Source of the DNA: Mesoaciditoga sp964503355
GTDB lineage: Bacteria; Thermotogota; Thermotogae; Mesoaciditogales; Mesoaciditogaceae
Assembly (NCBI GenBank): GCA_964503355.1
Contig: CAZCZS010000001.1
Location: 1 to 55,250 of the forward strand
DNA length: 55,250 bases
Direction of reading: 5' to 3'
Shown: positions 26,145 to 33,301 of the stretch, in pieces
Layout: each line of letters begins with the position of its first letter
How positions within the stretch are numbered: position 1 is the stretch's first letter
The notes under the pieces: generated by a model
Databases searched by the model: none
Told to the model about the DNA's origin: nothing
What the model saw: only the letters and a program-made list of their open reading frames with translations
Made by a program: the position numbers and the translations under genes

Positions 26145-26421
26145 GAATGGAAGAAACCGGTATCAAATTTTTTTCGAGTCTTGGCGCTTCTTTCAATATT
26201 TTTGAGGGATCGAAGGGAAGTGGAACATCTTCCCTCGGACGCATACTCTCTTCAATTGGACTCTTCATTGGCTCGTACTCATCCACTTTGACTTCATCCA
26301 AAAGCTTCATGTACTCTAAGATGTTTTCCATATCTTTTTTCAGTTTTTCAACTTCATCATCTTTCAATTCGAGTTTCGCAAGATTTTCCAAATGCTTGAC
26401 GAGTTCATCCGTTATCTCCAT
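26134..26421 (-). CDS. gatC: Asp/Glu-tRNA amidotransferase subunit GatC
   Basis: A 95-aa subunit of the GatCAB amidotransferase, which converts misacylated Glu-tRNA(Gln) and/or Asp-tRNA(Asn) to the amide form; GatC tethers GatA to GatB. The sequence has the usual layout: VKHLENLAKLELKDDE at the N-terminus, a coiled helix (MENILEYMKLLDEV) and the C-terminal MRPREDVPLPFDP belt. The ATG at 26421 follows an AAGGGTG Shine-Dalgarno. It overlaps csrA by 17 nt and yraN by 11 nt. gatA and gatB are not in the window. Confidence 0.93.
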   Translation of the reverse strand: MEITDELVKHLENLAKLELKDDEVEKLKKDMENILEYMKLLDEVKVDEYEPMKSPIEESMRPREDVPLPFDPSKILKEAPRLEKNLIPVSSIHAK

Positions 26422-26647
26422 TTTTTTCACCCTTTCCAAAAAGTTCTTTCGCCTTTGACAGATCAAAATCCTTAGATTCAAGGTTAGCGCTTGCGATTTC
26501 TTTGTACAATTCCTCTCGCAATATCTTCACGGATTTTGGAGCTTCTATTCCAATTTTAACATCACCGCGCTCTATGGACAATATCCGAATCGTCACGTTG
26601 TCACCGATCATTATTCCCTCGCCGATCTTTCTTCTGAGAACGAGCAT
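26405..26647 (-). CDS. csrA: Carbon storage / translation regulator CsrA
   Basis: An 80-aa RNA-binding dimer that represses translation by covering GGA-containing Shine-Dalgarno regions. The N-terminus MLVLRRKIGEGIMIGDN and the strand VKIGIEAPKSVKILREELY are diagnostic, and Arg in LRRK plus Arg in ILREE are the known RNA contacts. The ATG at 26647 gives the standard start. Compared with typical 60-70 aa proteins the C-terminal tail is longer. It lies directly after fliW, the protein antagonist of CsrA in many bacteria, with 4 nt between them. Confidence 0.96.
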   Translation of the reverse strand: MLVLRRKIGEGIMIGDNVTIRILSIERGDVKIGIEAPKSVKILREELYKEIASANLESKDFDLSKAKELFGKGEKNGDNG

Positions 26648-26651
26648 GATA

Positions 26652-27071
26652 TCACTTCCCACCTTTCAGCGGGTGCCTAACGGAGTACCTTTCATCTTCA
26701 ACTATCACCTGTTCTCCCACGCCTTTATCCAAGTTTATGATTATCGGAGCAAGCATGTTGACACTCACATTTTCCGAATGGAGATCTATGACAACCATCA
26801 CCAAAGTTCTATCCTTTTTGGGGTATTCCAACTTTTTTAAACTCTCTTCATCCAATTGGATCGAATAATTGCTCATCACGATCCATGGATCCACCACCGG
26901 CAAGGCGATCTGTTCATCTTCCAACGAAACTAACCATTTTATCGGTTCCGTATCCATGCGAGAAATCAGACAGAATTTCCTCAAACTCTCGAAACCGGGC
27001 AATCCATTTTTGAAAAGTATTACCTCTTTTTCATCTATATCAAAAGTACCAAGTTTGGTCTTAACTTCCAT
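26652..27071 (-). CDS. fliW: Flagellar assembly factor / CsrA antagonist FliW
   Basis: A 139-aa FliW. In Bacillus and Campylobacter FliW binds flagellin and, when free, binds CsrA and releases it from mRNA. Family marks are FKNGLPGFESLRKFCLI, LPVVDPWIV and the C-terminal NMLAPIIINL ... RYSVRHPL. The ATG at 27071 sits after AAGGTGG. The fliW-csrA order is the classical partner arrangement, but no flagellar genes are found in this window. The upstream gene is an unrelated membrane protein. Confidence 0.95.
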   Translation of the reverse strand: MEVKTKLGTFDIDEKEVILFKNGLPGFESLRKFCLISRMDTEPIKWLVSLEDEQIALPVVDPWIVMSNYSIQLDEESLKKLEYPKKDRTLVMVVIDLHSENVSVNMLAPIIINLDKGVGEQVIVEDERYSVRHPLKGGK

Positions 27072-27081
27072 CTGTACCACC

Positions 27082-27627
27082 TTATTTCTCTTTGTAATTT
27101 TTGAAAATTGAAATTCCAAATCCGGCTAACATGAAAACCAACGCTGAAATCAAAAATAGAACGTCTAAATTCCGGGTTTTCTCGTATTTCAAAATGTCAA
27201 ACCATACCAGTCCCGCCCACTGCCAAATGAAAAAATTAAGAGCGGCGCCGAACCACATTCTTCTCGTCTTTGGAAAGAGGTATCGTATGGCGTACTCCTG
27301 TCTAGTGTATCCCAAGGAAAGAATGGTGGTGCGATGAACGCTGTCGTATTGGTCTATACTTGGCGCAACGTAATTGACGATGTATATGAAGGTAGCCAGG
27401 ACCATGATGGTTCCTCCAAGGAGGTACTCAACGTTGTACAAGGTGTAAATTCCAAAAAACATCATTCCCACAGGAAAGAGATCCTGGAAGTATTTAAGAT
27501 ATCCTTTGCTTACGTTCTTTTTATCGACGACTCTTCCCCTGATGTACCACAAAGCGAGTACGAAACCCGCAACGCTTATGAGAAAGGATTTCAACACATC
27601 ATCTCTTATAAAGAACAAAAAGTTCAA
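27082..27627 (-). CDS. Polytopic membrane protein next to stomatin/NfeD genes
   Basis: A 181-aa protein with about five hydrophobic helices and no recognised family. The loop ILSLGYTRQEYAIRYLFP, followed by a helix, vaguely resembles the cytoplasmic EAA loop of ABC permeases (LG...P), but the protein is too small and the resemblance too weak to call it a permease. The TTG start overlaps the TGA of the stomatin-like gene (TTGA) and is preceded by GGGGGAGG, so the two are translationally coupled. Its position in the nfeD-SPFH unit suggests a membrane partner of that module (inference). Confidence 0.7.
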   Translation of the reverse strand: MNFLFFIRDDVLKSFLISVAGFVLALWYIRGRVVDKKNVSKGYLKYFQDLFPVGMMFFGIYTLYNVEYLLGGTIMVLATFIYIVNYVAPSIDQYDSVHRTTILSLGYTRQEYAIRYLFPKTRRMWFGAALNFFIWQWAGLVWFDILKYEKTRNLDVLFLISALVFMLAGFGISIFKNYKEK

Positions 27628-28565
27628 TTAGATTTTTCCTCCCCCTCGTTGCTTTCCACCTTTTTAAGCATCTCTCCGATCGCTCCAATACTTGAAAGAA
27701 TGCCAGAAGTTTCAAAAGGCAAAAATATCTTCGTTGATTTTCCGTTGGCTATGGTTCCAAGAGCTTCCAAGTATTTCACGGTTAACAGGTCCGGTGTTGG
27801 ATTTCCAGAATGTATCGCTTCGAACACGTTTTTTATGGCCATGGCTTGACCTTCGGCTTCTATTTGCAATTTGTACTTTTGAGCGTCCGCCATTTTTTCT
27901 ATGGCCGCGGCTTGACCTTCAGCCCTTAAGATAGCCGATTTCTTTTGACCTTCGGCTTCCAAGATCTTGGCTTGTTTCACCCCTTCAGCCTCCAAAATGG
28001 CCGCCCTTTTGGTACGCTCTGCCTTCATCTGTTGGCTCATCGCTTCCGTGATGTCCCTCGGGGGATCTATCTTTTTAAGTTCAACTCTTGTTATTCTAAC
28101 TCCCCATTTATCCGTTGCTTCATCTAACACCTCTCTTAACTTCGCGTTTACCCTTTCACGAGAAGTTAGCGTTTGATCCAATTCCAACTCACCTATGACG
28201 TTTCTAAGGTTCGTTTGAGCCAATTTTATGGCAGCGGTTTCGAAATTCTTAACGTTGTACACGACTTTGAAAGCGTCGGAAACCTCGTAGTAGATTATCG
28301 CGTCGACTGAAACAACGACGTTATCTTTGGTTATGACCTCTTGAGGTGGTACGTCTATGACGTGCTCACGCATATCAACTTTTATCATTCTATCAAAGAA
28401 AGGAACTATAAGGTGAAGACCTGAACTAAGCTCTCTTTTGAATTTCCCCAGTCTCTCCACCAATCCCCTTTGATAAGGTCGAACGATCTTTATTCCAGTG
28501 GCCGCCAATATAAGCAAGAAGATGAAAATAACAGCTGTGATAACACTTACACCTAAGAAACTCAT
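27624..28565 (-). CDS. Stomatin/prohibitin-like SPFH (Band 7) protein
   Basis: A 313-aa membrane-anchored scaffold of the QmcA/HflK-like SPFH family. An N-terminal helix (VSVITAVIFIFLLILAA) is followed by the SPFH domain (IVRPYQRGLVERLGKFKREL, SVDAIIYYEV, GELELDQTL) and a long Ala/Glu-rich coiled region. That region carries the repeats ILEAEG, ILRAEG and IEAEG (about residues 195-245), typical of stomatin oligomerisation. The C-terminus is Glu-rich. NfeD, its usual partner, is encoded 2 nt upstream. SPFH-NfeD pairs are thought to organise membrane microdomains. The ATG follows GGAGGGTT. Confidence 0.9.
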   Translation of the reverse strand: MSFLGVSVITAVIFIFLLILAATGIKIVRPYQRGLVERLGKFKRELSSGLHLIVPFFDRMIKVDMREHVIDVPPQEVITKDNVVVSVDAIIYYEVSDAFKVVYNVKNFETAAIKLAQTNLRNVIGELELDQTLTSRERVNAKLREVLDEATDKWGVRITRVELKKIDPPRDITEAMSQQMKAERTKRAAILEAEGVKQAKILEAEGQKKSAILRAEGQAAAIEKMADAQKYKLQIEAEGQAMAIKNVFEAIHSGNPTPDLLTVKYLEALGTIANGKSTKIFLPFETSGILSSIGAIGEMLKKVESNEGEEKSN

Positions 28566-28567
28566 CT

Positions 28568-29002
28568 TTAACCCTCCTTTTTCACTTTTAACAAAGTTCC
28601 CTCAACTTTTAAAATCTTCACGTATTCTCCGGCTTCTACAGAGGAACCATCAATTGTGATGGCCCTCCATATTTCCCCGTTTATCTTCACCCTTCCACTG
28701 TCTTCAAGAGGTTTTATTGGTTGCACAACTATGGCTTTTTTTCCTATTATTTCATCTATGTTTATCTTTTTTGGAGATTCGTGTCTTAAAAGAAGCTTCA
28801 AAACTATGGGACGGGTGAACACCAACAGCACGGCGGAAACGGTTATAAAAATCACAAGCTGGATTACAAAATTCACCCAAATTGAAGCTATCGCGCTGGC
28901 AAACGCCCCAAGTCCAAACCAGAAGATGAAAAACGACGGTATGAAGATCTCAGCCGCACACAACACCACCCCCAAAATCACCCAAATCACGAACAAAGTC
29001 AT
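28568..29002 (-). CDS. NfeD-like membrane protein
   Basis: A 144-aa short NfeD: three or four hydrophobic helices (FVIWVILGVVLCAAEIF and following) and then a soluble OB-fold domain (IGKKAIVVQPIKPL, GRVKINGEIWRA, GEYVKILKVEG), the NfeDC module. Long NfeD proteins also have an N-terminal ClpP-like protease, which is absent here. The ATG at 29002 follows GAGGTGG; the GTG at 29011 lies inside that Shine-Dalgarno. The SPFH gene follows immediately, the standard genomic pairing. Confidence 0.88.
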   Translation of the reverse strand: MTLFVIWVILGVVLCAAEIFIPSFFIFWFGLGAFASAIASIWVNFVIQLVIFITVSAVLLVFTRPIVLKLLLRHESPKKINIDEIIGKKAIVVQPIKPLEDSGRVKINGEIWRAITIDGSSVEAGEYVKILKVEGTLLKVKKEG

Positions 29003-29012
29003 TTTTCCCACC

Positions 29013-29861
29013 TCAACTCATGGTAAAGATTCTCGACGGATGAACGTACATGACAGGCACTTCAATGCCAACTTCTTCGATCGCTTTGTTTATCAACCTC
29101 TTCACTTTTCTCTCGTAACGCGTCGATATGTGATAAAGAATAACGCTTTTCGCACGCGCCTTCTTTGCGAGTTCGAGTACCTCTTTCACCGAAGAATGGT
29201 TGTTGCCCTTTCTATCGTTTTCATCTAAAAAGGTGGACTCGTGAACGAGCAAATCCGTATCCAACGCGTTTTTCACGTCTATCGGCGTTGCGTCACCACT
29301 TACCGTTAGGATTTTTTGCTCGTATTCCGAAGTTATCTCTTCTCTTCCAACTTTTTTAACCAACTCCATTATCTCTCTTTGTGAAAGAGAACGGTATTCT
29401 TCCTTGAGCTTTTTTCTTTTTTCGTAGATGTTGTATCCAAAACTGATCTCACTTAGAGTGTGGTGAGTTCTAAAAGGTCTTATGACCCTTTGAGCCGATC
29501 CGGTTCTATGAAGTACCACCTCTTCGCCAACGTTCAAAGATCTTATCGTTAAATTGTACTTGAGATCGCTGTTGACCTTCAATATGAAATCCAAAAACTC
29601 TTCAACCGATCTACCACCTTTTGGATAGTAGATCTCCAACGCTTTCTCTTTATCTCCCATGGCGTTGTTTCTAGTGTTAACCAGGCCCCATAATCCCGCT
29701 ATGTGATCCGCGTGCCCGTGAGTTATAAAGACGCGTTTAACGGCAAATGCTTTGTTTCCAAGATAAGTGCTTGCTCCTTCACCACAGTCTATAAGCATTC
29801 GATCTGGAGAATAGTACATCCATGTGGAATAAAGGGCTTTTGAGGAGATCATCAACTTCAA
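29013..29861 (-). CDS. rnz: Ribonuclease Z (short, Thermotoga type)
   Basis: A 282-aa metallo-beta-lactamase-fold endonuclease that trims the 3' trailer of pre-tRNA. The Zn site is THGHADHIAG (about residue 47), SGDATP supplies Asp, HESTF and a later His complete the site, and the flexible-arm region is diverged. The N-terminal SKALYSTWMYYSP and LYHISTRY segments closely resemble Thermotoga maritima tRNase Z as I recall it, an enzyme known to cleave after an encoded CCA. The start is a TTG overlapping the rplI stop (TTGA). It lies in the ribosomal protein operon. Confidence 0.88.
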   Translation of the reverse strand: MKLMISSKALYSTWMYYSPDRMLIDCGEGASTYLGNKAFAVKRVFITHGHADHIAGLWGLVNTRNNAMGDKEKALEIYYPKGGRSVEEFLDFILKVNSDLKYNLTIRSLNVGEEVVLHRTGSAQRVIRPFRTHHTLSEISFGYNIYEKRKKLKEEYRSLSQREIMELVKKVGREEITSEYEQKILTVSGDATPIDVKNALDTDLLVHESTFLDENDRKGNNHSSVKEVLELAKKARAKSVILYHISTRYERKVKRLINKAIEEVGIEVPVMYVHPSRIFTMS

Positions 29862-30316
29862 CTTTTTTCGTTCTCCTCGCGTTCCACTCTTACTTTTATC
29901 TTACCAGACACGCCGTTACCGAATTTGACTTTTATCTCGTACGTTCCCAAACTCTTTATAGGTTCCATATCGACGTTCTTTCTGTCGAATTCTTCGCCCA
30001 GGTATTCCGATATCTTTTTGGCCACGTCAGATGAAGTTACCGCTCCATAAAGCTTTTCCCCTTTTCCAGCTTTCGCTTGAATGACGAGTACGCCTTTCAT
30101 GAGCTCGTTCAGTTTTTCGTTGGCCATCTTTATGGCTTCTTGACGTTTCTTTTCTTTGATCTTGTTTTGCATCTCAACTCTCTTTATAACATCCGGAGTG
30201 GCAATCACTGCCATTTTCTTCGGGATAAGGTAATTTCGCGCGTAACCATCGGAGGTCTTGACCACTTGACCACTTTTTCCAAGCCCTTTTACATCTTGTA
30301 AGAGTAAAACTTTCAC
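29858..30316 (-). CDS. rplI: 50S ribosomal protein L9
   Basis: A 152-aa protein of the large subunit near the L1 stalk. The N-terminal domain VKVLLLQDVKGLGKSGQVV ... GYARNYLIPKKMA is diagnostic. A long connecting helix (residues about 45-75, Lys/Glu-rich) leads to the C-terminal RNA-binding domain with KLYGAVTSSDVA. A GTG start at 30316 is chosen because it matches the universal L9 N-terminus and follows GGAGGCGG; upstream in-frame codons come from the intercistronic hairpin. The order rpsF-ssb-rpsR-rplI is widely conserved in bacteria. Confidence 0.97.
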   Translation of the reverse strand: MKVLLLQDVKGLGKSGQVVKTSDGYARNYLIPKKMAVIATPDVIKRVEMQNKIKEKKRQEAIKMANEKLNELMKGVLVIQAKAGKGEKLYGAVTSSDVAKKISEYLGEEFDRKNVDMEPIKSLGTYEIKVKFGNGVSGKIKVRVEREENEKS

Positions 30317-30337
30317 GCAAACCGCCTCCAATACTTT

Positions 30338-30360
30338 AAGAGGCCGATATTCGGCCTCTT
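30338..30360 (-). other. Intercistronic hairpin between rpsR and rplI
   Basis: A perfect 10-bp inverted repeat (AAGAGGCCGA / TCGGCCTCTT) with a 3-nt loop fills the gap between the rpsR stop and the rplI Shine-Dalgarno. On the transcribed (minus) strand no T tract follows, so it is more likely a processing, stabilising or attenuating structure than a full terminator. Confidence 0.55.
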
Positions 30361-30588
30361 TCAATTCTTCGTGTAGGGTAACAACGCCATCTGTCTTGCT
30401 CTTTTTATAGCTTTAGAAAGCATCCTTTGGTGTTTGGCACAAGTGCCTGTGACCCTCTTCGGTAAGATTTTACCTTTATCACTCATATACCTTTTCAAAG
30501 TTTTTAAGTCCTTGTAGTCTATGTAAGTAACTTTATTTGAACAGAACATGCATTTTCTTTTCTTTCTCATTCTCGGTTTTCCTGCCAT
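30361..30588 (-). CDS. rpsR: 30S ribosomal protein S18
   Basis: A 75-aa small-subunit protein that binds 16S rRNA together with S6. KCMFCSNKVTYIDYKDLKTL and RVTGTCAKHQR...AIKRARQMALLPY are the S18 signatures. Residues CMFC plus the C in GTCAKH could form a zinc-binding site of the kind found in some thermophile S18 proteins. The ATG has a GGAGGTG Shine-Dalgarno and lies 19 nt after the ssb stop. The partner protein S6 is encoded two genes upstream. Confidence 0.97.
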   Translation of the reverse strand: MAGKPRMRKKRKCMFCSNKVTYIDYKDLKTLKRYMSDKGKILPKRVTGTCAKHQRMLSKAIKRARQMALLPYTKN

Positions 30589-30607
30589 CTTCTACACCTC
30601 CATCAAT

Positions 30608-31042
30608 TCAAAAGGGTATTTCATCACTGTCGTCGCCTTCTAACTCTTCTCCATCGTTTATCTCAGGAATATCTTCCGATTCCGAGCTTTCATCGATATC
30701 CCTGCCCGTTTCTTCAAAAGGCGCGCTTGAACCCTTCTTCTCCATTATTTCCACCCTGTTCGCGATGATTTCCATGGTGTTGCGCTTTTGTCCCATGCTA
30801 TCTTCCCAAACGTTATTTCTCAAAGCGCCTTCTACCAACAAAAGCGTTCCCTTTTTAACGTACGTGCTGACGAATTCAGCACTTTTCCCAAAGCACACTA
30901 TTCTGAAGAAATCAGCCTGCTTATCCCTACCGTACCTGTTGACGGCAAGTTGAAAATTGACTATTTCAGTTCCACTCGTGGTGGCTTTAAGTTCGGGATC
31001 GTGTGTTATTCTTCCAACGAGAATCACCTTGTTGTAATTCAA
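30608..31042 (-). CDS. ssb: Single-stranded DNA-binding protein
   Basis: A 144-aa ssDNA-binding protein used in replication, recombination and repair. The OB fold begins NYNKVILVGRITHDPEL, with FRIVCFGKSAEFVSTYVKKG and LLVEGALRNNVW typical of bacterial SSB. A disordered acidic linker ends in the conserved tip DEIPF that recruits partner proteins. The start is a TTG overlapping the rpsF stop (TTGA), so translation is coupled to S6 synthesis. Its position between rpsF and rpsR is the standard bacterial arrangement. Confidence 0.96.
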   Translation of the reverse strand: MNYNKVILVGRITHDPELKATTSGTEIVNFQLAVNRYGRDKQADFFRIVCFGKSAEFVSTYVKKGTLLLVEGALRNNVWEDSMGQKRNTMEIIANRVEIMEKKGSSAPFEETGRDIDESSESEDIPEINDGEELEGDDSDEIPF

Positions 31043-31503
31043 GAATTCTCACCTTCGTTTTCTTTTGATTCCACATCTTGAGCATTTTCAACTTCTTCGG
31101 CTTCCTGAGTTTTTTCGATCTGTTCTTCGTTCATATTTTCTTCGGAATTTTCGTTTACCTCTGGCATTTCCTGCATCGATTCAGAGTCCTCTGCTTGTTC
31201 CACTTTTTCCTTCGAATTTCGATGTTTTTCCAGATCTTCTCTTCTGAACACCATCCATCTGAATATCTGTGGGGTAATGCGGTACATCTCTTCCAAGGCC
31301 TTCACGTTTTGAGGTTCCGCATCGAAAATCACAACGGTGTAATCGCCTTGCAGGAATTTATCAACTCTGAAAGCGAGCTGACGCATTCCCCATCTGTCAA
31401 AGCTCTTTACCTCTCCTTTGACCTTTTCTTCGATCCAACTTTTAACCCTATTCGCCAATTCATCTCTGGTGGCGTCTTCTAGGTTCGGATCGATGATGAA
31501 CAT
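31039..31503 (-). CDS. rpsF: 30S ribosomal protein S6 (stop codon in the usual N-terminus)
   Basis: A small-subunit protein that binds S18. From the ATG at 31503 it has 154 aa: the S6 ferredoxin-like fold (MFIIDPNLEDATRDEL, RWGMRQLAFRVDKFLQGDYTVV, ITPQIFRWMVFRRED) and then about 55 acidic residues rich in Glu. The normal S6 start (M-R-x-Y-E-x-M-F) is visible 18 nt upstream: the ATG at 31521 lies behind a perfect GGGAGGT Shine-Dalgarno, but the fourth codon is TAA where Tyr (TAT/TAC) is expected. Either translation restarts at 31503 or TAA is a sequencing error. An extended -10 promoter and a leader hairpin precede it. Confidence 0.9.
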   Translation of the reverse strand: MFIIDPNLEDATRDELANRVKSWIEEKVKGEVKSFDRWGMRQLAFRVDKFLQGDYTVVIFDAEPQNVKALEEMYRITPQIFRWMVFRREDLEKHRNSKEKVEQAEDSESMQEMPEVNENSEENMNEEQIEKTQEAEEVENAQDVESKENEGENS

Positions 31504-31548
31504 CGTCTCTTAAATCCTCATTTTTTTTACCTCCCATGGACTTAATTG

Positions 31549-31579
31549 GCCCTGCTCAAACTTTTCCAGCAGAGCGGGC
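31549..31579 (-). promoter_or_regulatory. rpsF leader hairpin, candidate S6:S18 binding motif
   Basis: Right at the predicted transcript start, the minus strand reads GCCCGCTC ... GAGCAGGGC, a stem of eight pairs with one bulged A and a 14-nt loop. Autoregulatory leaders of rpsF bound by the S6:S18 complex contain a hairpin with a conserved CCG; here CCG is present in the 5' arm and alternative pairing (TGCT/AGCA) would expose it. The position and content fit; the identity is inferred. Confidence 0.4.
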
Positions 31580-31585
31580 AAAGAA

Positions 31586-31594
31586 ATTATAACA
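31586..31594 (-). promoter_or_regulatory. Extended -10 promoter of the rpsF operon
   Basis: On the minus strand TGtTATAAT (31594 to 31586) is a perfect extended -10 element. The predicted start near 31579 coincides with the first base of the leader hairpin. The run of same-strand genes downstream reaches to 24470 without another obvious promoter. Confidence 0.7.
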
Positions 31595-31821
31595 CCTTTT
31601 TCAAAAGAATTCTTTACTCACGTTGTGCACGAAAGTAACGAAAAAGAGATAAGCCGTAACGAAGGTCATTGAAAAAGGCATAACGATTGAAAAACCGACA
31701 AAATCTCGTGCTTAATTTGAACAAACTAACTTCAGTCTTTAACATTCCATTGAAGTTTTCATCAAGGCATACGAGTTTGTCCTCGTCAAATTCATAAGTT
31801 AGATCGTACACCAAATTAAAA

Positions 31822-32541
31822 TTAAAACATTTTCTTTTCGAGTTTCCAAGAACCCACAATCACGTCGTGACAGTTTAATTGGGAATGGATGTAGCCTTCA
31901 ACCGTTAAGTTATCCGTTGAAAGTTTTCCCTTAAAATTCAAAACATCATCTCTATTTCTTCCCTCTACAAAGAATTCGACGTTGCCATTTAAGACGTTCA
32001 AACTTCCAGAAATTTCATACTTTTTCTCTTCTTCACCGTCGTCATTTTTAACGACTAGAATTCCACTGCATTTTCCATCTTTTTGAGATACATTCAAAGA
32101 TAACGATGTCGAAAGTTTCCTTATATAAGCTTTTCCAATCCATTTACCGCTAAAAGTGTAAAGTGGAGTTATCTCCAAAACGTTAGATGGAGAAGAAAGA
32201 ACGGAATCGTTGAAAGCTTTCAAAAAACATCTGTACTTTTGACCCGTTTTCATATCCACGTGTATTTCATTCTTGTTTTTGTCGAACTTTAACTCTTTTT
32301 CTTTTCCATCATTTGAATTGAAAAGGAACAGAATGTATCCTTTGGCTTCGTTTATTGGATTCCATGAAAGATCTACTCCATTTGCGTACATCTTATCGAT
32401 CTTCAAAGTCGGAGCTGTCAGTATCCTTCCACCATGTGATTTCGATATGACGGAACAAGACGAAAGAAAAATGACAAACGAAAATACGAGTAAAACAAAA
32501 GCGAACCCGAAAATTTTCTTTTCATTTCCCCTTACACGCAT
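31822..32541 (-). CDS. Lipoprotein with fibronectin III-like domain
   Basis: A 239-aa predicted lipoprotein. The signal FGFAFVLLVFSFVIFLSSC has lipobox LSSC near residue 29. Residues about 43-125 resemble a fibronectin type III domain (LTAPTLKIDKMYANGVDLSWNPI ... GYILFLF ... SSPSNVLEITP). The C-terminal about 110 residues form a beta-rich domain beginning FSGKWIGKAYIRK, with repeated strand patterns (GSLNVLNGNVEFFVEG). Membrane-anchored outside the cytoplasm; function unknown. It overlaps tatD by 10 nt. The following 227 nt up to the rpsF promoter hold no convincing gene. Confidence 0.75.
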   Translation of the reverse strand: MRVRGNEKKIFGFAFVLLVFSFVIFLSSCSVISKSHGGRILTAPTLKIDKMYANGVDLSWNPINEAKGYILFLFNSNDGKEKELKFDKNKNEIHVDMKTGQKYRCFLKAFNDSVLSSPSNVLEITPLYTFSGKWIGKAYIRKLSTSLSLNVSQKDGKCSGILVVKNDDGEEEKKYEISGSLNVLNGNVEFFVEGRNRDDVLNFKGKLSTDNLTVEGYIHSQLNCHDVIVGSWKLEKKMF

Positions 32542-33299
32542 TTTTCGAATAATCTCCTGGCATTTTCAGCCGTTCGTTTTTCCATCTCTTGGAAGCTCTT
32601 GCCAAACAATTCGGCAAGCATTTCCAAGACAAATCTCACGTTTTTCGGTTCATTTCTCTTTCCTCTAACGGCTTGAGGAGAAAGGTAAGGGCAATCCGTT
32701 TCCGTTACTATACGTTCAATGGGCAGATGTGAAATTATCTCTCTCAGCTTACCGTTTCTCTTATAGGTCGCTATTCCTCCAACGCCTATGTAAAAACCGA
32801 TCTTCACAAAATCTTTCGCATCTTCCTCGTTTCCGTTAAAACTGTGAATGACTCCCTTAACGTTGTAATTCTTGACCATCTCTTTCACGTCAGCGTAAGC
32901 GTCTCTGACGTGGAAGATTATCGGCATTTTCATCTTTTCCGCCAACTTGAGTTGCTTCCTAAAGATCTCTTTTTGAACGTCACGCGGAGAAAGATCTCTG
33001 TAATAATCCAATCCGATTTCTCCCAAAGCGACGATCTTTGGCATTTTAAGCAATTCGGATATCGTTTCAATCCAGTTTTCATTCGATTCCATCACGCTTT
33101 CCGAATCGTGTGGATGAATTCCAACAGCCGCGTAAACTTTTTCATGTTCTTGAGCGAAAGATGCGACTCTTTTACTCGATTTGAGATCGTATCCGACCTC
33201 CACGGCGCATTCCACTCCCACTTCATCGAATTCTTTAACTATCTTTTCCCTATCGTTGTCGAACTTTTCCATCGTGATATGCATGTGGGTGTCTATCAT
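32532..33299 (-). CDS. tatD: TatD family metal-dependent hydrolase / DNase
   Basis: A 255-aa TIM-barrel metallohydrolase, which in E. coli and relatives acts as a 3'-5' exonuclease. The metal ligands are IDTHMHI at the N-terminus, GEIGLDYY, IFHVRDAY, GVIHSFNG and TETDCPYLSP, all in the expected order. The ATG at 33299 lies 8 nt after AGGAGGATG and gives the standard N-terminus; a longer frame overlaps murC. It follows murC by 2 nt. Confidence 0.94.
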   Translation of the reverse strand: MIDTHMHITMEKFDNDREKIVKEFDEVGVECAVEVGYDLKSSKRVASFAQEHEKVYAAVGIHPHDSESVMESNENWIETISELLKMPKIVALGEIGLDYYRDLSPRDVQKEIFRKQLKLAEKMKMPIIFHVRDAYADVKEMVKNYNVKGVIHSFNGNEEDAKDFVKIGFYIGVGGIATYKRNGKLREIISHLPIERIVTETDCPYLSPQAVRGKRNEPKNVRFVLEMLAELFGKSFQEMEKRTAENARRLFEKCV

Positions 33300-33301
33300 C
33301 T

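Noticed and set aside
31614..31859. 81-aa reading frame downstream of the lipoprotein gene on the minus strand
   Set aside because: It overlaps the lipoprotein 3' end, is rich in Phe/Leu/Arg without domain character, and has no Shine-Dalgarno; probably non-coding sequence.
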